Source: Methylobacter sp015476545 (GTDB lineage: Bacteria; Pseudomonadota; Gammaproteobacteria; Methylococcales; Methylomonadaceae). From it: a stretch of DNA of 64,000 bases. Both the position numbers and the translations under genes were made by a program. Below, piece after piece: positions 1-7,609 of this stretch. The notes below the pieces were generated by a model. That model did not search any database and had not been told where the DNA came from. It worked only from the letters and a program-made list of their open reading frames with translations. The DNA lies in the NCBI RefSeq assembly GCF_052162025.1, contig NZ_CP197401.1:2232001-2296000 (forward strand). The letters run 5' to 3'. Each line of letters opens with the position of its first letter. The first letter of the stretch is position 1.

Positions 1-1
1 C

Positions 2-454
2 CTATCGGGGCCGACCAAGCCGCGTCCGTCCAATGCGCACAAGGATACCGCATGGAAACTGATCAGCCATCTGTCGCTGAACTATTTATCGATCGTCGAT
101 AACGACGAAAAAGAAGGCGCCATGGCGTTTCGTAACCTGCTGTCGTTGTACGGCGACAGTGATCCAGGCTCTCGCAAGCAGATCGAGGGCGTGTTATCGA
201 TTCAATCCAAGTCCATCGTCCGCCGTATCAATACCAAAGGGCCGATCGTGTTCGGGCGCGGTTTGGAAGTATCGCTCAATGTCGATGAGTCGGCCTTTGA
301 GGGGAGCGGCGTATTCTTGCTGGGCACCGTGCTGGAGCAGTTCTTCGCTCAGTATGTATCAATCAATTCATTTACGGAAACGGTGCTGAAAACCAGCGAC
401 CGGGGCGAGGTAATGCGATGGCCGACGAGAATCGGGCAACGCCACATCCTCTAG
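2..454 (+). CDS. tssF: T6SS baseplate protein TssF, C-terminal part (5' end outside window)
   Basis: The reading frame is open from the left edge and ends at 454. The first ATG inside the window (122) is internal, not a start. The visible 150 residues match the C-terminal end of TssF (VasA/ImpG), including the FGRGLEVSLNVDESAFEG and YVSINSFTE blocks typical of that end. TssF is a wedge component of the cytoplasmic T6SS baseplate, where it works with TssG, TssE and TssK under the VgrG spike. The last 37 bases overlap tssG, so the two are probably translated together. Only the tail is visible, so nothing can be said about the integrity of the rest. Confidence 0.9.
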   Translation, partial: LSGPTKPRPSNAHKDTAWKLISHLSLNYLSIVDNDEKEGAMAFRNLLSLYGDSDPGSRKQIEGVLSIQSKSIVRRINTKGPIVFGRGLEVSLNVDESAFEGSGVFLLGTVLEQFFAQYVSINSFTETVLKTSDRGEVMRWPTRIGQRHIL

Positions 455-1452
455 AAGAGTCACTGGGCAAAGCGCCGTATAAATACGGCTTTTTCCAGCT
501 GATGCGCCTTCTGGAGTGCGCCTATAAGGACAAGCCCCGGTTGGGCCATTCGGCCCGCCCCGTCGATGATCCGATCAGGCTGGGGCAGGAAGTGTCGCTG
601 TCGTTCGAATCCTCCACGCTCAGTTCATTCACGCCGGGTGAGGACGGACTTCCTCCGCGGCTGACCGGGCGCTTCCTGGGTCTGTTCGGCACCAATGGGC
701 CGCTGCCTCTGCATCTGACCGAATACGTTCGCGAAAGAATTCATCATTACCGCGATCATACGTTGGCGCGTTTTGCCGACATATTCCACCATCGCATGCT
801 GTGCCTGTTTTATCGCGCCTGGGCCGACACGGAGCCCGTCGTCAGTTTCGATCGGCCCGAATCCGACCGCTTTTCCGGTTACATCGGCTCGCTGGCCGGG
901 CTGGGCCTGGAATCCCTGCACGAGCGCGATGCCATGCCCGATCTGGCCAAGTTCTACTATACGGGCTACTTGTCCTGCCAGGCCAAACATGCCGAAGGGC
1001 TGAGGGCCATGCTGGCGGACTATTTCAGGTTGACGGTCAGCATCGAAGAGTTCGTCGGCGAATGGCTGGATATTCAGGAATCGGATTTGACGCGTCTGGG
1101 CGAGACGCCCAGAACCGGCGAATTGGGTATGTCGGCGATTCTGGGATCGCGGGTCTGGTCATGCCAGCATAAGTTCCGAATCCGCCTGGGACCGTTGAGT
1201 CTGGCGGAATACCAGAGCCTGTTGCCGAACGGCTACAGGATCGGGCAGCTAATAGCGATAGTCCGCAATTACATAGGCGACGAACTGGTCTGGGATGTCA
1301 ATCTGGTCCTGAAAAAAGAACAAGTGCCGGGCACGCGACTGGACGGACAGACGGGGCTGGGCTGGACAAGCTGGCTGGGCGACCGAAACGAGAATACAGA
1401 TGCTGACGATTTGATGCTGAATCCTTTCTGGGGCAGTCTGGGCGCAGCGTAA
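418..1452 (+). CDS. tssG: T6SS baseplate protein TssG
   Basis: A 344-residue protein with the TssG (VasB/ImpH) layout: N-terminal YGFFQLMRLLE motif near residue 25, a PPRLTGRFLGLFGTNGPLPLHLTEY block near residue 80, and the conserved C-terminal LGxTSWLG near residue 320. Length is normal for the family. TssG pairs with two TssF copies to form the baseplate wedge. The ATG at 418 follows a GAGG ribosome-binding site lying inside tssF, giving a 37-base overlap. The order tssF-tssG-clpV is standard for T6SS clusters. Identification follows family knowledge; nothing unusual is seen. Confidence 0.93.
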   Translation: MADENRATPHPLEESLGKAPYKYGFFQLMRLLECAYKDKPRLGHSARPVDDPIRLGQEVSLSFESSTLSSFTPGEDGLPPRLTGRFLGLFGTNGPLPLHLTEYVRERIHHYRDHTLARFADIFHHRMLCLFYRAWADTEPVVSFDRPESDRFSGYIGSLAGLGLESLHERDAMPDLAKFYYTGYLSCQAKHAEGLRAMLADYFRLTVSIEEFVGEWLDIQESDLTRLGETPRTGELGMSAILGSRVWSCQHKFRIRLGPLSLAEYQSLLPNGYRIGQLIAIVRNYIGDELVWDVNLVLKKEQVPGTRLDGQTGLGWTSWLGDRNENTDADDLMLNPFWGSLGAA

Positions 1453-1486
1453 GCACAATAAAAACAAACAAATTGGGAGACGTGAA

Positions 1487-4219
1487 ATGACCGACATCAG
1501 TCGTGTGGCGCTGTTCGGGAAGCTGAACAGCGTATGTTACAAAGCGATAGAAGGCGCAACCGTATTTTGCAAAATGCGCGGCAATCCCTATGTGGAGCTG
1601 GTGCACTGGCTGCATCAGATTCTGCAGCTGCAGGATTCCGATCTGCATAAAATCATCCGCCAGTTCAATCTCGATCCCTCCCGGCTGGCCAAGGACTTTA
1701 CCGATGCGCTCGACCGGTTGCCCCGGGGCTCCACGTCCATCTCCGACCTGTCTTCGCATGTCGAGGAAGCCGTCGAGCGCGGCTGGGTTTACGGCACGCT
1801 GATGTTCGGTGAATCGCAAGTCCGCTCGGGGCATCTGGTCGTCGGCATCCTGAAAACCAAAGGGCTGACGCATGCCCTGCAAAGTATTTCCCGGGAATTT
1901 GACAAGATCAAGCCTGAGACACTGACCGAACGTTTTGCCGAGATCGTCAGCGGCTCGCCGGAAGAGGGCCTGCGCGCCAGCGACGGCTTTCAGGTCGGCG
2001 GCGGCGCCGTTCCGGGCGAGGCCAGCGGCGCCATGTCGCCGGCGCAGATGGGCAAGCAGGAAGCCTTGAAGCAGTTTACGGTCGATCTGACCGAGCAGGC
2101 GAGGCAAGGCAAAATGGACCCGATCGTCGGGCGCGACGAGGAAATCCGCCAGGTCATCGATATCCTGATGCGCCGCCGCCAGAACAATCCGATCCTGACC
2201 GGCGAGGCCGGCGTCGGCAAGACGGCTGTCGTCGAAGGTTTTGCGCAGAAAATCGTCGCAGGCGACGTGCCGCCGCCCTTGCGCGATGTGTCGCTGCGCA
2301 CGCTCGATGTCGGCTTGCTGCAAGCCGGCGCCAGCATGAAAGGCGAATTCGAAAACCGCCTGCGCCAGGTCATAGAAGAAGTTCAGTCTTCGGAAAAACC
2401 GATTATTCTGTTCATCGATGAAGCCCATACATTGGTCGGAGCGGGCGGTGCGGCCGGCACCGGCGATGCGGCCAATCTGCTGAAGCCGGCTCTGGCGCGC
2501 GGTACGCTGCGCACAGTCGCCGCGACAACCTGGGCCGAATACAAAAAGCACATTGAAAAAGACCCAGCCCTGACGCGCCGCTTCCAGGTCGTGCAGGTCA
2601 ACGAGCCGAGCGAGGAAAAGGCTATCCTGATGATGCGCGGCGTGGCGTCGGTCATGGAAAAACACCATCAGGTGCAGGTGCTCGATGAGGCATTGGAAGC
2701 GGCGGTCCGATTGTCGCACCGCTACATTCCGGCCCGCCAGTTGCCCGATAAATCAGTCAGCCTGCTCGATACGGCTTCGGCCCGCGTCGCGATCAGCCAG
2801 CATGCCATACCGGCCGAGGTGGACGACTGCCGCAAACGCATCGCGGCGCTGGAAACCGAACTGGCCATTATCGGCCGAGAGAAAGCGGTCGGTATTGATA
2901 TCAAGGACCGCGAAACGGTCGCCGCTGAAAAGCTCGGCGTGGAAAAAGAGCGCCTGAGCAAACTGGAAACACGCTGGAATGCCGAGCGCGAACTGGTCAA
3001 AAGCATACTCGATATCCGCAAGCAGTTGCGCGATCAGACCGGCAAAGTGGAAGGCACCGACAGCCCGCTTGAAAAAGCTACCGACCGGATGGCCGAAGCC
3101 GAATCCGCCCCAGCAACGGCAAGTGTGCTGCGCGAACAGTTGCTGGAAGAACTGAAAACCTTGCAGGCGAAACTACATGAACTGCAAGGCGAAACGCCGC
3201 TGATCCTGCCCAGCGTCGACGCGCAGGCCGTTGCCTCCGTGGTCGGCGACTGGACCGGCATTCCGGTCGGCCGCATGGTTAAAAACGAAATCGAAACCAT
3301 TCTGCATCTGGCCGACAACCTGGAACAGCGCATCATCGGCCAGCGCCATGCCCTGGACATGATCGCCCGAAGAATTCAGACCTCGCGCGCCGGTCTCGAC
3401 AATCCCAACAAGCCCATCGGCGTCTTCATGCTGGCCGGCACCTCCGGCGTCGGCAAGACCGAAACGGCGCTGGCCCTGGCTGAAGCCTTGTACGGCGGCG
3501 AGCAGAACGTCATCACCATCAACATGAGCGAATATCAGGAAGCGCACACCGTATCGACCCTGAAAGGCGCGCCTCCGGGCTATGTCGGCTACGGCGAAGG
3601 CGGCGTGCTGACCGAAGCGGTCAGGCGGCGTCCTTACAGCGTCGTGCTATTGGATGAGGTCGAAAAAGCCCATCCCGACGTGCATGAGATTTTCTTCCAG
3701 GTTTTCGACAAAGGCTGGATGGAAGACGGCGAGGGCAGGGTTATCGATTTCAAGAATACGTTGATTCTGCTGACGACGAACGCCGGCACCGACTTGATCG
3801 CAGGGCTTTGCCGCGATCCGGAACTGATGCCGGAACCGGAAGGCATCGCCAAAGCGCTGCGGGAACCGCTGCTGAAAGTGTTTCCGCCGGCCCTGCTCGG
3901 CCGTCTGGTCGTGATTCCGTATTATCCGCTCAGCGACGAAATGATCGGCGCAATCGCCCGCCTGCAGCTCGGCCGGATCAAGAAGCGCATCGCTGAAAGC
4001 CACAAGGTGCCGTTCACTTACGACGATGACGTGATCAAGCTGATCGCGAGCCGCTGCACCGAAGTCGAAAGCGGCGGCCGCATGATCGATGCGATTTTGA
4101 CCAATACCGTATTGCCGCGGATCAGCGAAGAGTTTTTAACACGGATGATGGAAGGCAAACCGATCGAGCGGGTTCATGTGAGCGTGCAGGATGGGGATTT
4201 TGGGTATGGGTTTGAGTAG
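1487..4219 (+). CDS. tssH: T6SS AAA+ ATPase TssH/ClpV
   Basis: A 910-residue Hsp100/ClpB-type ATPase. The N-terminal Clp-N-like region is followed by a first AAA+ domain with Walker A GEAGVGKT and a FIDEAHTL Walker B. A middle coiled-coil region follows (about residues 450-560). The second AAA+ domain carries Walker A GTSGVGKT and a LLDEVEKAHPDV Walker B. The N-terminal SRVALFGKLN start and the position after tssG identify it as ClpV rather than the chaperone ClpB. ClpV disassembles the contracted TssB/TssC sheath in the cytoplasm so that it can be reused. A GGGAG ribosome-binding site precedes the ATG. About 60 bp covering its last codons and the following spacer recur at 6,717-6,775. Confidence 0.95.
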   Translation: MTDISRVALFGKLNSVCYKAIEGATVFCKMRGNPYVELVHWLHQILQLQDSDLHKIIRQFNLDPSRLAKDFTDALDRLPRGSTSISDLSSHVEEAVERGWVYGTLMFGESQVRSGHLVVGILKTKGLTHALQSISREFDKIKPETLTERFAEIVSGSPEEGLRASDGFQVGGGAVPGEASGAMSPAQMGKQEALKQFTVDLTEQARQGKMDPIVGRDEEIRQVIDILMRRRQNNPILTGEAGVGKTAVVEGFAQKIVAGDVPPPLRDVSLRTLDVGLLQAGASMKGEFENRLRQVIEEVQSSEKPIILFIDEAHTLVGAGGAAGTGDAANLLKPALARGTLRTVAATTWAEYKKHIEKDPALTRRFQVVQVNEPSEEKAILMMRGVASVMEKHHQVQVLDEALEAAVRLSHRYIPARQLPDKSVSLLDTASARVAISQHAIPAEVDDCRKRIAALETELAIIGREKAVGIDIKDRETVAAEKLGVEKERLSKLETRWNAERELVKSILDIRKQLRDQTGKVEGTDSPLEKATDRMAEAESAPATASVLREQLLEELKTLQAKLHELQGETPLILPSVDAQAVASVVGDWTGIPVGRMVKNEIETILHLADNLEQRIIGQRHALDMIARRIQTSRAGLDNPNKPIGVFMLAGTSGVGKTETALALAEALYGGEQNVITINMSEYQEAHTVSTLKGAPPGYVGYGEGGVLTEAVRRRPYSVVLLDEVEKAHPDVHEIFFQVFDKGWMEDGEGRVIDFKNTLILLTTNAGTDLIAGLCRDPELMPEPEGIAKALREPLLKVFPPALLGRLVVIPYYPLSDEMIGAIARLQLGRIKKRIAESHKVPFTYDDDVIKLIASRCTEVESGGRMIDAILTNTVLPRISEEFLTRMMEGKPIERVHVSVQDGDFGYGFE

Positions 4220-4253
4220 GTTGTGTTATTAACAGTAAACATTAGGAATTCTT

Positions 4254-5345
4254 ATGGATTGGAGAATTAAATTCAAATGGCAATATGACTATGCCAAAAG
4301 TCAGCTACAAAATATTAATCATTTTGAAAATGATTGGCACGGCTTGGTGTCAGCTCTTCATGATCTAATGACGACTGATGGTTTTGATTCATCCAAGGCC
4401 GAACTATTAACTACATTGAGAAAAAAAGTCTGGTTAGAAAATGGCAAGCTGGTATCGGCTGAAAAAGCTATATTAAAAGCGGTCAAGGCATTGAACGACA
4501 ATGATGCTACCGTGCCTGATGCACCTAAAATGCGGGCGTCGGCATTGAAGTTTCTGTTGCATACTTATATGTTATATACCAGTGGAAACCGCGCAGTTTG
4601 GATTCATTCATTACCCAAGAATTTTTTACACTGGCCATCCATTCACCTCAATTCTTGGGCTTCAACTGGCAGTCAGGTTAAAGAACTTCTAAAAGATCAT
4701 AACGAACACTTCACAGCCGTTCAGAAAAAGGATTTGTTCGCCGCTACCCAATATTCGCTGGCTTGGTGTCAAAAGACCAACATGATATTAGCGCAGGCGA
4801 CCAGCAAGTCAGATAAAGACAAGGGAGCGGCATTAGCAATAGTGAAGCGTTGGTTTTCAGATCCAAGTACCTCCGATGCGGATCTGGACAAATTTATAGC
4901 TGTTCTTTCCAAGGGGTTCAAAGACATTACTGCAACCTTAAACAGAGGGAGCATGATATTGACTGATTGGGTTCCACTCCGGAGAGCTTCTACACCCGAG
5001 GAAATTCGTTTTTTGAATTCCGAAGCATTTACATTTGCCTGTAATAACGAAGGATTGGATGTTGTTTATATCGAAAAGTCTTTCTTTATCGATCACCCCG
5101 GCAATGTGTTGAGCGGCCCCAAGAATTGGGCCAGGATTTTGGTACATGAATTGACTCATTTGATTTGCGGAACTGAGGATGTAGCAAAGGGCCAGGCACG
5201 GTATGCATGGTATGGTATAGGCCCTCATGCAGGATTTATGGGAAGCGACGCAGTTAAAAATGCAGACAGTTGGGCTTTCTTCTGTGCAGATTGCGCCGGG
5301 GTGCTGACTGAGAGTGAGCGCAGTAGAGCTTTGAAGATAATATAA
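4254..5345 (+). CDS. M35-type (aspzincin) metallopeptidase-like protein, candidate T6SS effector
   Basis: A 363-residue protein whose C-terminal third shows HELTH (residues 298-302) followed closely by GTED (306-309) and a NADSWAFF block (336-343). HExxH plus a GTxD aspartate ligand plus the NADS region is the arrangement of M35 deuterolysin/lysine-specific endopeptidases (aspzincins). The N-terminal 240 residues are not recognised. No signal peptide is visible, which fits delivery by a secretion machine rather than Sec. It sits 34 bases after clpV and is followed by a small gene, an effector/immunity-like order. DNA from here on is more AT-rich than the core T6SS genes, suggesting acquisition. 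Peptidase family assignment is fairly firm; the effector role is inferred from position. Confidence 0.65.
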   Translation: MDWRIKFKWQYDYAKSQLQNINHFENDWHGLVSALHDLMTTDGFDSSKAELLTTLRKKVWLENGKLVSAEKAILKAVKALNDNDATVPDAPKMRASALKFLLHTYMLYTSGNRAVWIHSLPKNFLHWPSIHLNSWASTGSQVKELLKDHNEHFTAVQKKDLFAATQYSLAWCQKTNMILAQATSKSDKDKGAALAIVKRWFSDPSTSDADLDKFIAVLSKGFKDITATLNRGSMILTDWVPLRRASTPEEIRFLNSEAFTFACNNEGLDVVYIEKSFFIDHPGNVLSGPKNWARILVHELTHLICGTEDVAKGQARYAWYGIGPHAGFMGSDAVKNADSWAFFCADCAGVLTESERSRALKII

Positions 5346-5353
5346 CTGTTCAA

Positions 5354-5890
5354 GTGAAAAATAAGATAATAGTAATGTGGTTTTTATTGGTTTTGGATGC
5401 GGCAGATGTTGGACTTGCACAGGCCTCTTCCATAACACTTAAACCAGCGGTTAATTCATCAAATGATAGCCACGATTCTGTGGTTAAACAAAAGGAGAAA
5501 ATCATCATGGGTCAAGGTTTTCAATCTGGCAGCCGCCCCGCTCCACCAGTTGTCGCTCCGATAGAGCACAACGGAATCCGTTATGAACAGGATATGCAAA
5601 GTTACGACCACGGTGGCAATCAGCCCGGAGGATATCTGACTGCAATTGACGTGAAGACTGGGGAATGCCTTTGGATGGTGAAAGTTTATGAAGTATCGGA
5701 TCAGTCCGAATCCGGTGTTGATGTCATAGGTATTTATTTCAAAAGTATGGCCCTGATTCCGGGGCGTGATGCACTAGAAATTGAAGATGAAATTGGCAGA
5801 CGCTTTATTTTTGATCTCATCGATAAAACTTCAACTCAAGTTTCCGAGATCCCGATAGACGCATTAGGACCGATTAAAATTCCTCAATAA
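5354..5890 (+). CDS. Small protein, candidate immunity partner of the M35-like peptidase
   Basis: Not recognised. Two starts are possible. A GTG at 5,354 gives 178 residues beginning with a hydrophobic segment (IIVMWFLLVLDAADVGLA) that could act as a signal peptide. An in-frame ATG at 5,507 has a much better ribosome-binding site (AAGGAG six bases upstream) and gives 128 residues with no signal. The remaining sequence is acidic with alternating hydrophobic strands, as in many small beta-rich immunity proteins. It follows the peptidase gene by 8 bases. Immunity function is inference from position alone, and the choice of start decides whether the product is periplasmic or cytoplasmic. Confidence 0.5.
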   Translation: MKNKIIVMWFLLVLDAADVGLAQASSITLKPAVNSSNDSHDSVVKQKEKIIMGQGFQSGSRPAPPVVAPIEHNGIRYEQDMQSYDHGGNQPGGYLTAIDVKTGECLWMVKVYEVSDQSESGVDVIGIYFKSMALIPGRDALEIEDEIGRRFIFDLIDKTSTQVSEIPIDALGPIKIPQ

Positions 5891-5942
5891 AAGGAAAACT
5901 GCCGAATATGGCCGTATGATGGATGAGCTATAGAGCTATAGA

Positions 5943-5967
5943 GCGGAGTTTCTGAAAGGCAATCCGC
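5943..5967. repeat. REP-like hairpin abutting a gene truncation
   Basis: A short inverted repeat with a GCGGA..TCCGC stem around a TGAAAGGC loop, the same motif as at 7,161-7,200. It ends two bases before the reading frame of the muramidase remnant at 5,969 begins, so it marks the breakpoint. Confidence 0.55.
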
Positions 5968-5968
5968 C

Positions 5969-6121
5969 TTTAATTTTATCAACAAGATTGGGTTAGCTGA
6001 ACACTTGAAGTCCAAAGCATGGAAGAGTTTTGCTCGTGCATATAACGGGCCTAAATATGCAGAAAACCAATACGATATCAAGCTTGAAGTAGCCTATAAA
6101 AAATATAATACTAAAAAATAG
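5969..6121 (+). pseudogene. Remnant of an N-acetylmuramidase (DUF3380-type), C-terminal 50 residues
   Basis: This frame has no start codon of its own and ends at the TAG at 6,119-6,121. Its translation contains NKIGLAEHLKSKAWKSFARA and YNGPKYAENQYDIKLEVAY. That is the characteristic C-terminal end of the N-acetylmuramidase domain (Pfam DUF3380/PF11860), with the FARxYNGPxYAxNxYD signature. The catalytic N-terminal part is missing, and the sequence upstream is a REP-like hairpin. N-acetylmuramidases of this family cut peptidoglycan and are used by phages and as T6SS cargo. The position behind clpV suggests a lost cell-wall effector. The family match is clear by eye; the former role is inferred. 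Confidence 0.7.
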
Positions 6122-6132
6122 GATTACTAATA

Positions 6133-6699
6133 ATGAGCGAAGCTAATAGTAATTACCGAAACAAAAAATGGATATTCATTAACATTTTTTTTGTGCTTAT
6201 GTTATTTCCATTTTTTACGTGGAGCGCTGAGTTTGTTCAAAGAGAATCCGGTGAATCAATTCAAACATTTGCTCAGTCGGCCTTACCGAAAGATGCTGAA
6301 TTAGTTCATCCAGTGGTAGAGGTTACAGTACAGAAATCATCACATGCGGTTGTAGCAATTTATCGTAATAAGAATCAATCTACGAATTTTAGTGGGCTTG
6401 TTCTTTTGCCCGAAGAAAAATCTCAAAAATATCGAGTGACTCATCTTGCGTCTATGAAAGAAGCGGATGGACTATTTGATATTGAAGTCAAATCCGTATT
6501 TACTGCTAAAACGAAGCTCCATAACAACAATGGTCTGGTTATTCTCTATAGTTATTATAAATTGGGTTCTGGAGAAGAGGGCGAAAACGCTGGCTATTTT
6601 TATTATCTGGAGGGTGATTCTTGGAAAATTGATGAAGGATTATCTGAAAGACTGGTGGATGTAAAAAACGCAAAACAAGCTAGAGCTAAATTAAAATAG
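6133..6699 (+). CDS. Exported protein of unknown function, possible orphan immunity protein
   Basis: A 188-residue product with a signal-anchor-like segment at residues 13-30 (IFINIFFVLMLFPFFTWSA), suggesting export to the periplasm. The rest is mixed beta-rich sequence without a motif I recognise. It starts 11 bases after the stop of the muramidase remnant, the spacing expected of an effector followed by its immunity gene. A periplasmic product would suit protection against a peptidoglycan hydrolase. With the effector destroyed, this would be an orphan immunity gene. The role is inference from position and predicted location only. Confidence 0.5.
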   Translation: MSEANSNYRNKKWIFINIFFVLMLFPFFTWSAEFVQRESGESIQTFAQSALPKDAELVHPVVEVTVQKSSHAVVAIYRNKNQSTNFSGLVLLPEEKSQKYRVTHLASMKEADGLFDIEVKSVFTAKTKLHNNNGLVILYSYYKLGSGEEGENAGYFYYLEGDSWKIDEGLSERLVDVKNAKQARAKLK

Positions 6700-6702
6700 A
6701 TC

Positions 6703-6716
6703 TGTAGGGTGGATTA
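6703..6716. repeat. Truncated REP-like half element
   Basis: The sequence TGTAGGGTGGATTA is the left arm of the local REP-like family (compare 7,161 and 9,163). The right arm is missing and is replaced directly by the duplicated clpV tail, so the element lies on a recombination joint. Confidence 0.45.
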
Positions 6717-6775
6717 GAGCGTGCAGGATGGGGATTTGGGGTATGGTTTGAGTAGAGTCCTATTAACAATAAACA
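6717..6775 (+). repeat. Degenerate second copy of the clpV 3' end and its spacer
   Basis: About 60 bases here repeat 4,180-4,241, the last codons of clpV and the start of the spacer behind it, with a few substitutions and small indels. The copied stretch includes the GTTTGAGTAG-type stop region and the TATTAACA.TAAACAT spacer. It encodes no useful protein. It shows that sequence following clpV has been duplicated, with 2.5 kb of effector-like genes now lying between the two copies. Confidence 0.75.
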
Positions 6776-6837
6776 TAAATTATAGTATGCGCTGACGAAA
6801 GAAGCGCATTTTTGGCTATCAACTTGAGGAAATCACT

Positions 6838-7155
6838 ATGACAGACTGGAGCGGGAAATATACTTACAATAAAATTGCTTACTCTGGACGCGAAATCCAC
6901 CTCCAGGGTTTATTTAGAGGCTTTAGTATTGAGCGTATGGTCGGCAAGGCCAAAGAAGGCCCATACTATTATTTTCTGGGCAATCCACATGATTCCGGTG
7001 CTTATACTTCTGATACGAAGGCTTTTTACGAGACGCTATTGCAATCGATAGCTACGCGCTGGGGTAATACTGGTAGCGTGCCTATTGGCGAAATCAATGC
7101 GCCCGGCGGCAAGACTGCCAATTACCGTGGCACCAGCATTTGGAACGGAGGCTGA
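6838..7155 (+). CDS. Unrecognised 105-residue protein behind the duplicated clpV tail
   Basis: The ATG at 6,838 is preceded by GAGGAAATCACT, a good ribosome-binding site. The product is soluble, rich in Gly and Tyr, and has no signal peptide or membrane segment. I recognise no family. It lies after the second copy of the clpV tail, the position occupied by the M35-like gene after the first copy, and the two proteins share only a vague N-terminal similarity (MDW/MTDW starts). It could be a small effector, a truncated effector or an immunity protein. It ends just before a REP-like hairpin. Confidence 0.45.
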   Translation: MTDWSGKYTYNKIAYSGREIHLQGLFRGFSIERMVGKAKEGPYYYFLGNPHDSGAYTSDTKAFYETLLQSIATRWGNTGSVPIGEINAPGGKTANYRGTSIWNGG

Positions 7156-7160
7156 AAATT

Positions 7161-7200
7161 GTAGGGCGGATTTGCTGAAAGGCAATCCGCCTTTTAATTG
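7161..7200. repeat. REP-like hairpin with T-rich tail
   Basis: A complete copy of the local element: GTAGGGCGGATT, a short loop, then AATCCGCC followed by TTTT. The 8-bp perfect stem with a T run could also act as a terminator for the gene ending at 7,155. Confidence 0.6.
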
Positions 7201-7202
7201 TT

Positions 7203-7589
7203 GAGAGTGCCTCTAATCCTTTAAGGACAGGCAGCGTCCAGAATATATCGGAAGGATTTAAACCGACCGTCAGTCCCAAAGGCGGTGTTTTTGCGACAGC
7301 TTTAAATGGTGCGGTGATGGTGACAACGGCGCTTCTTTTGATCAGATAGCATTTCTCTTCCAAATTGGAAGGTGAAAACCATGTCGGCGCCAGCCTTGCT
7401 GTGCAGCGTATCTCGGCTACTGCCGCTCTGGATTCGTTGATAAGCGCCAGACCGGAAAAGCCTGGACTAAGAACGCATTGGGTTGCCATGTTGGCAACCC
7501 AATATCCGCTAATGGAAGAAAATAGCGCGCCTGTCATCACTTCCAAAACATGGAATAATTTGACTTTGAGATTATCATTCCATGTTTGA
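7203..7589 (+). pseudogene. Probable decayed gene, one frame broken by a stop
   Basis: One plus-strand frame stays protein-like from about 7,203 to 7,589 with a single in-frame TAG near 7,347. Before the stop it contains GGVFATALNGAVMVTTALLL, which looks like a hydrophobic segment. After it the sequence is of normal composition (SLAVQRISATAALDSLISAR). There is no convincing start, and the family is not recognised. The location between a REP-like hairpin and the barrel gene, in a stretch with other broken genes, supports decay. It could instead be non-coding. Confidence 0.3.
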
Positions 7590-7609
7590 CGTACTAAAGA
7601 ATAATCCGG

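Noticed and set aside
1298..2719. A 473-residue minus-strand open frame
   Set aside because: It lies entirely opposite tssG and clpV, has no ribosome-binding site and its composition mirrors the GC-rich sense genes.
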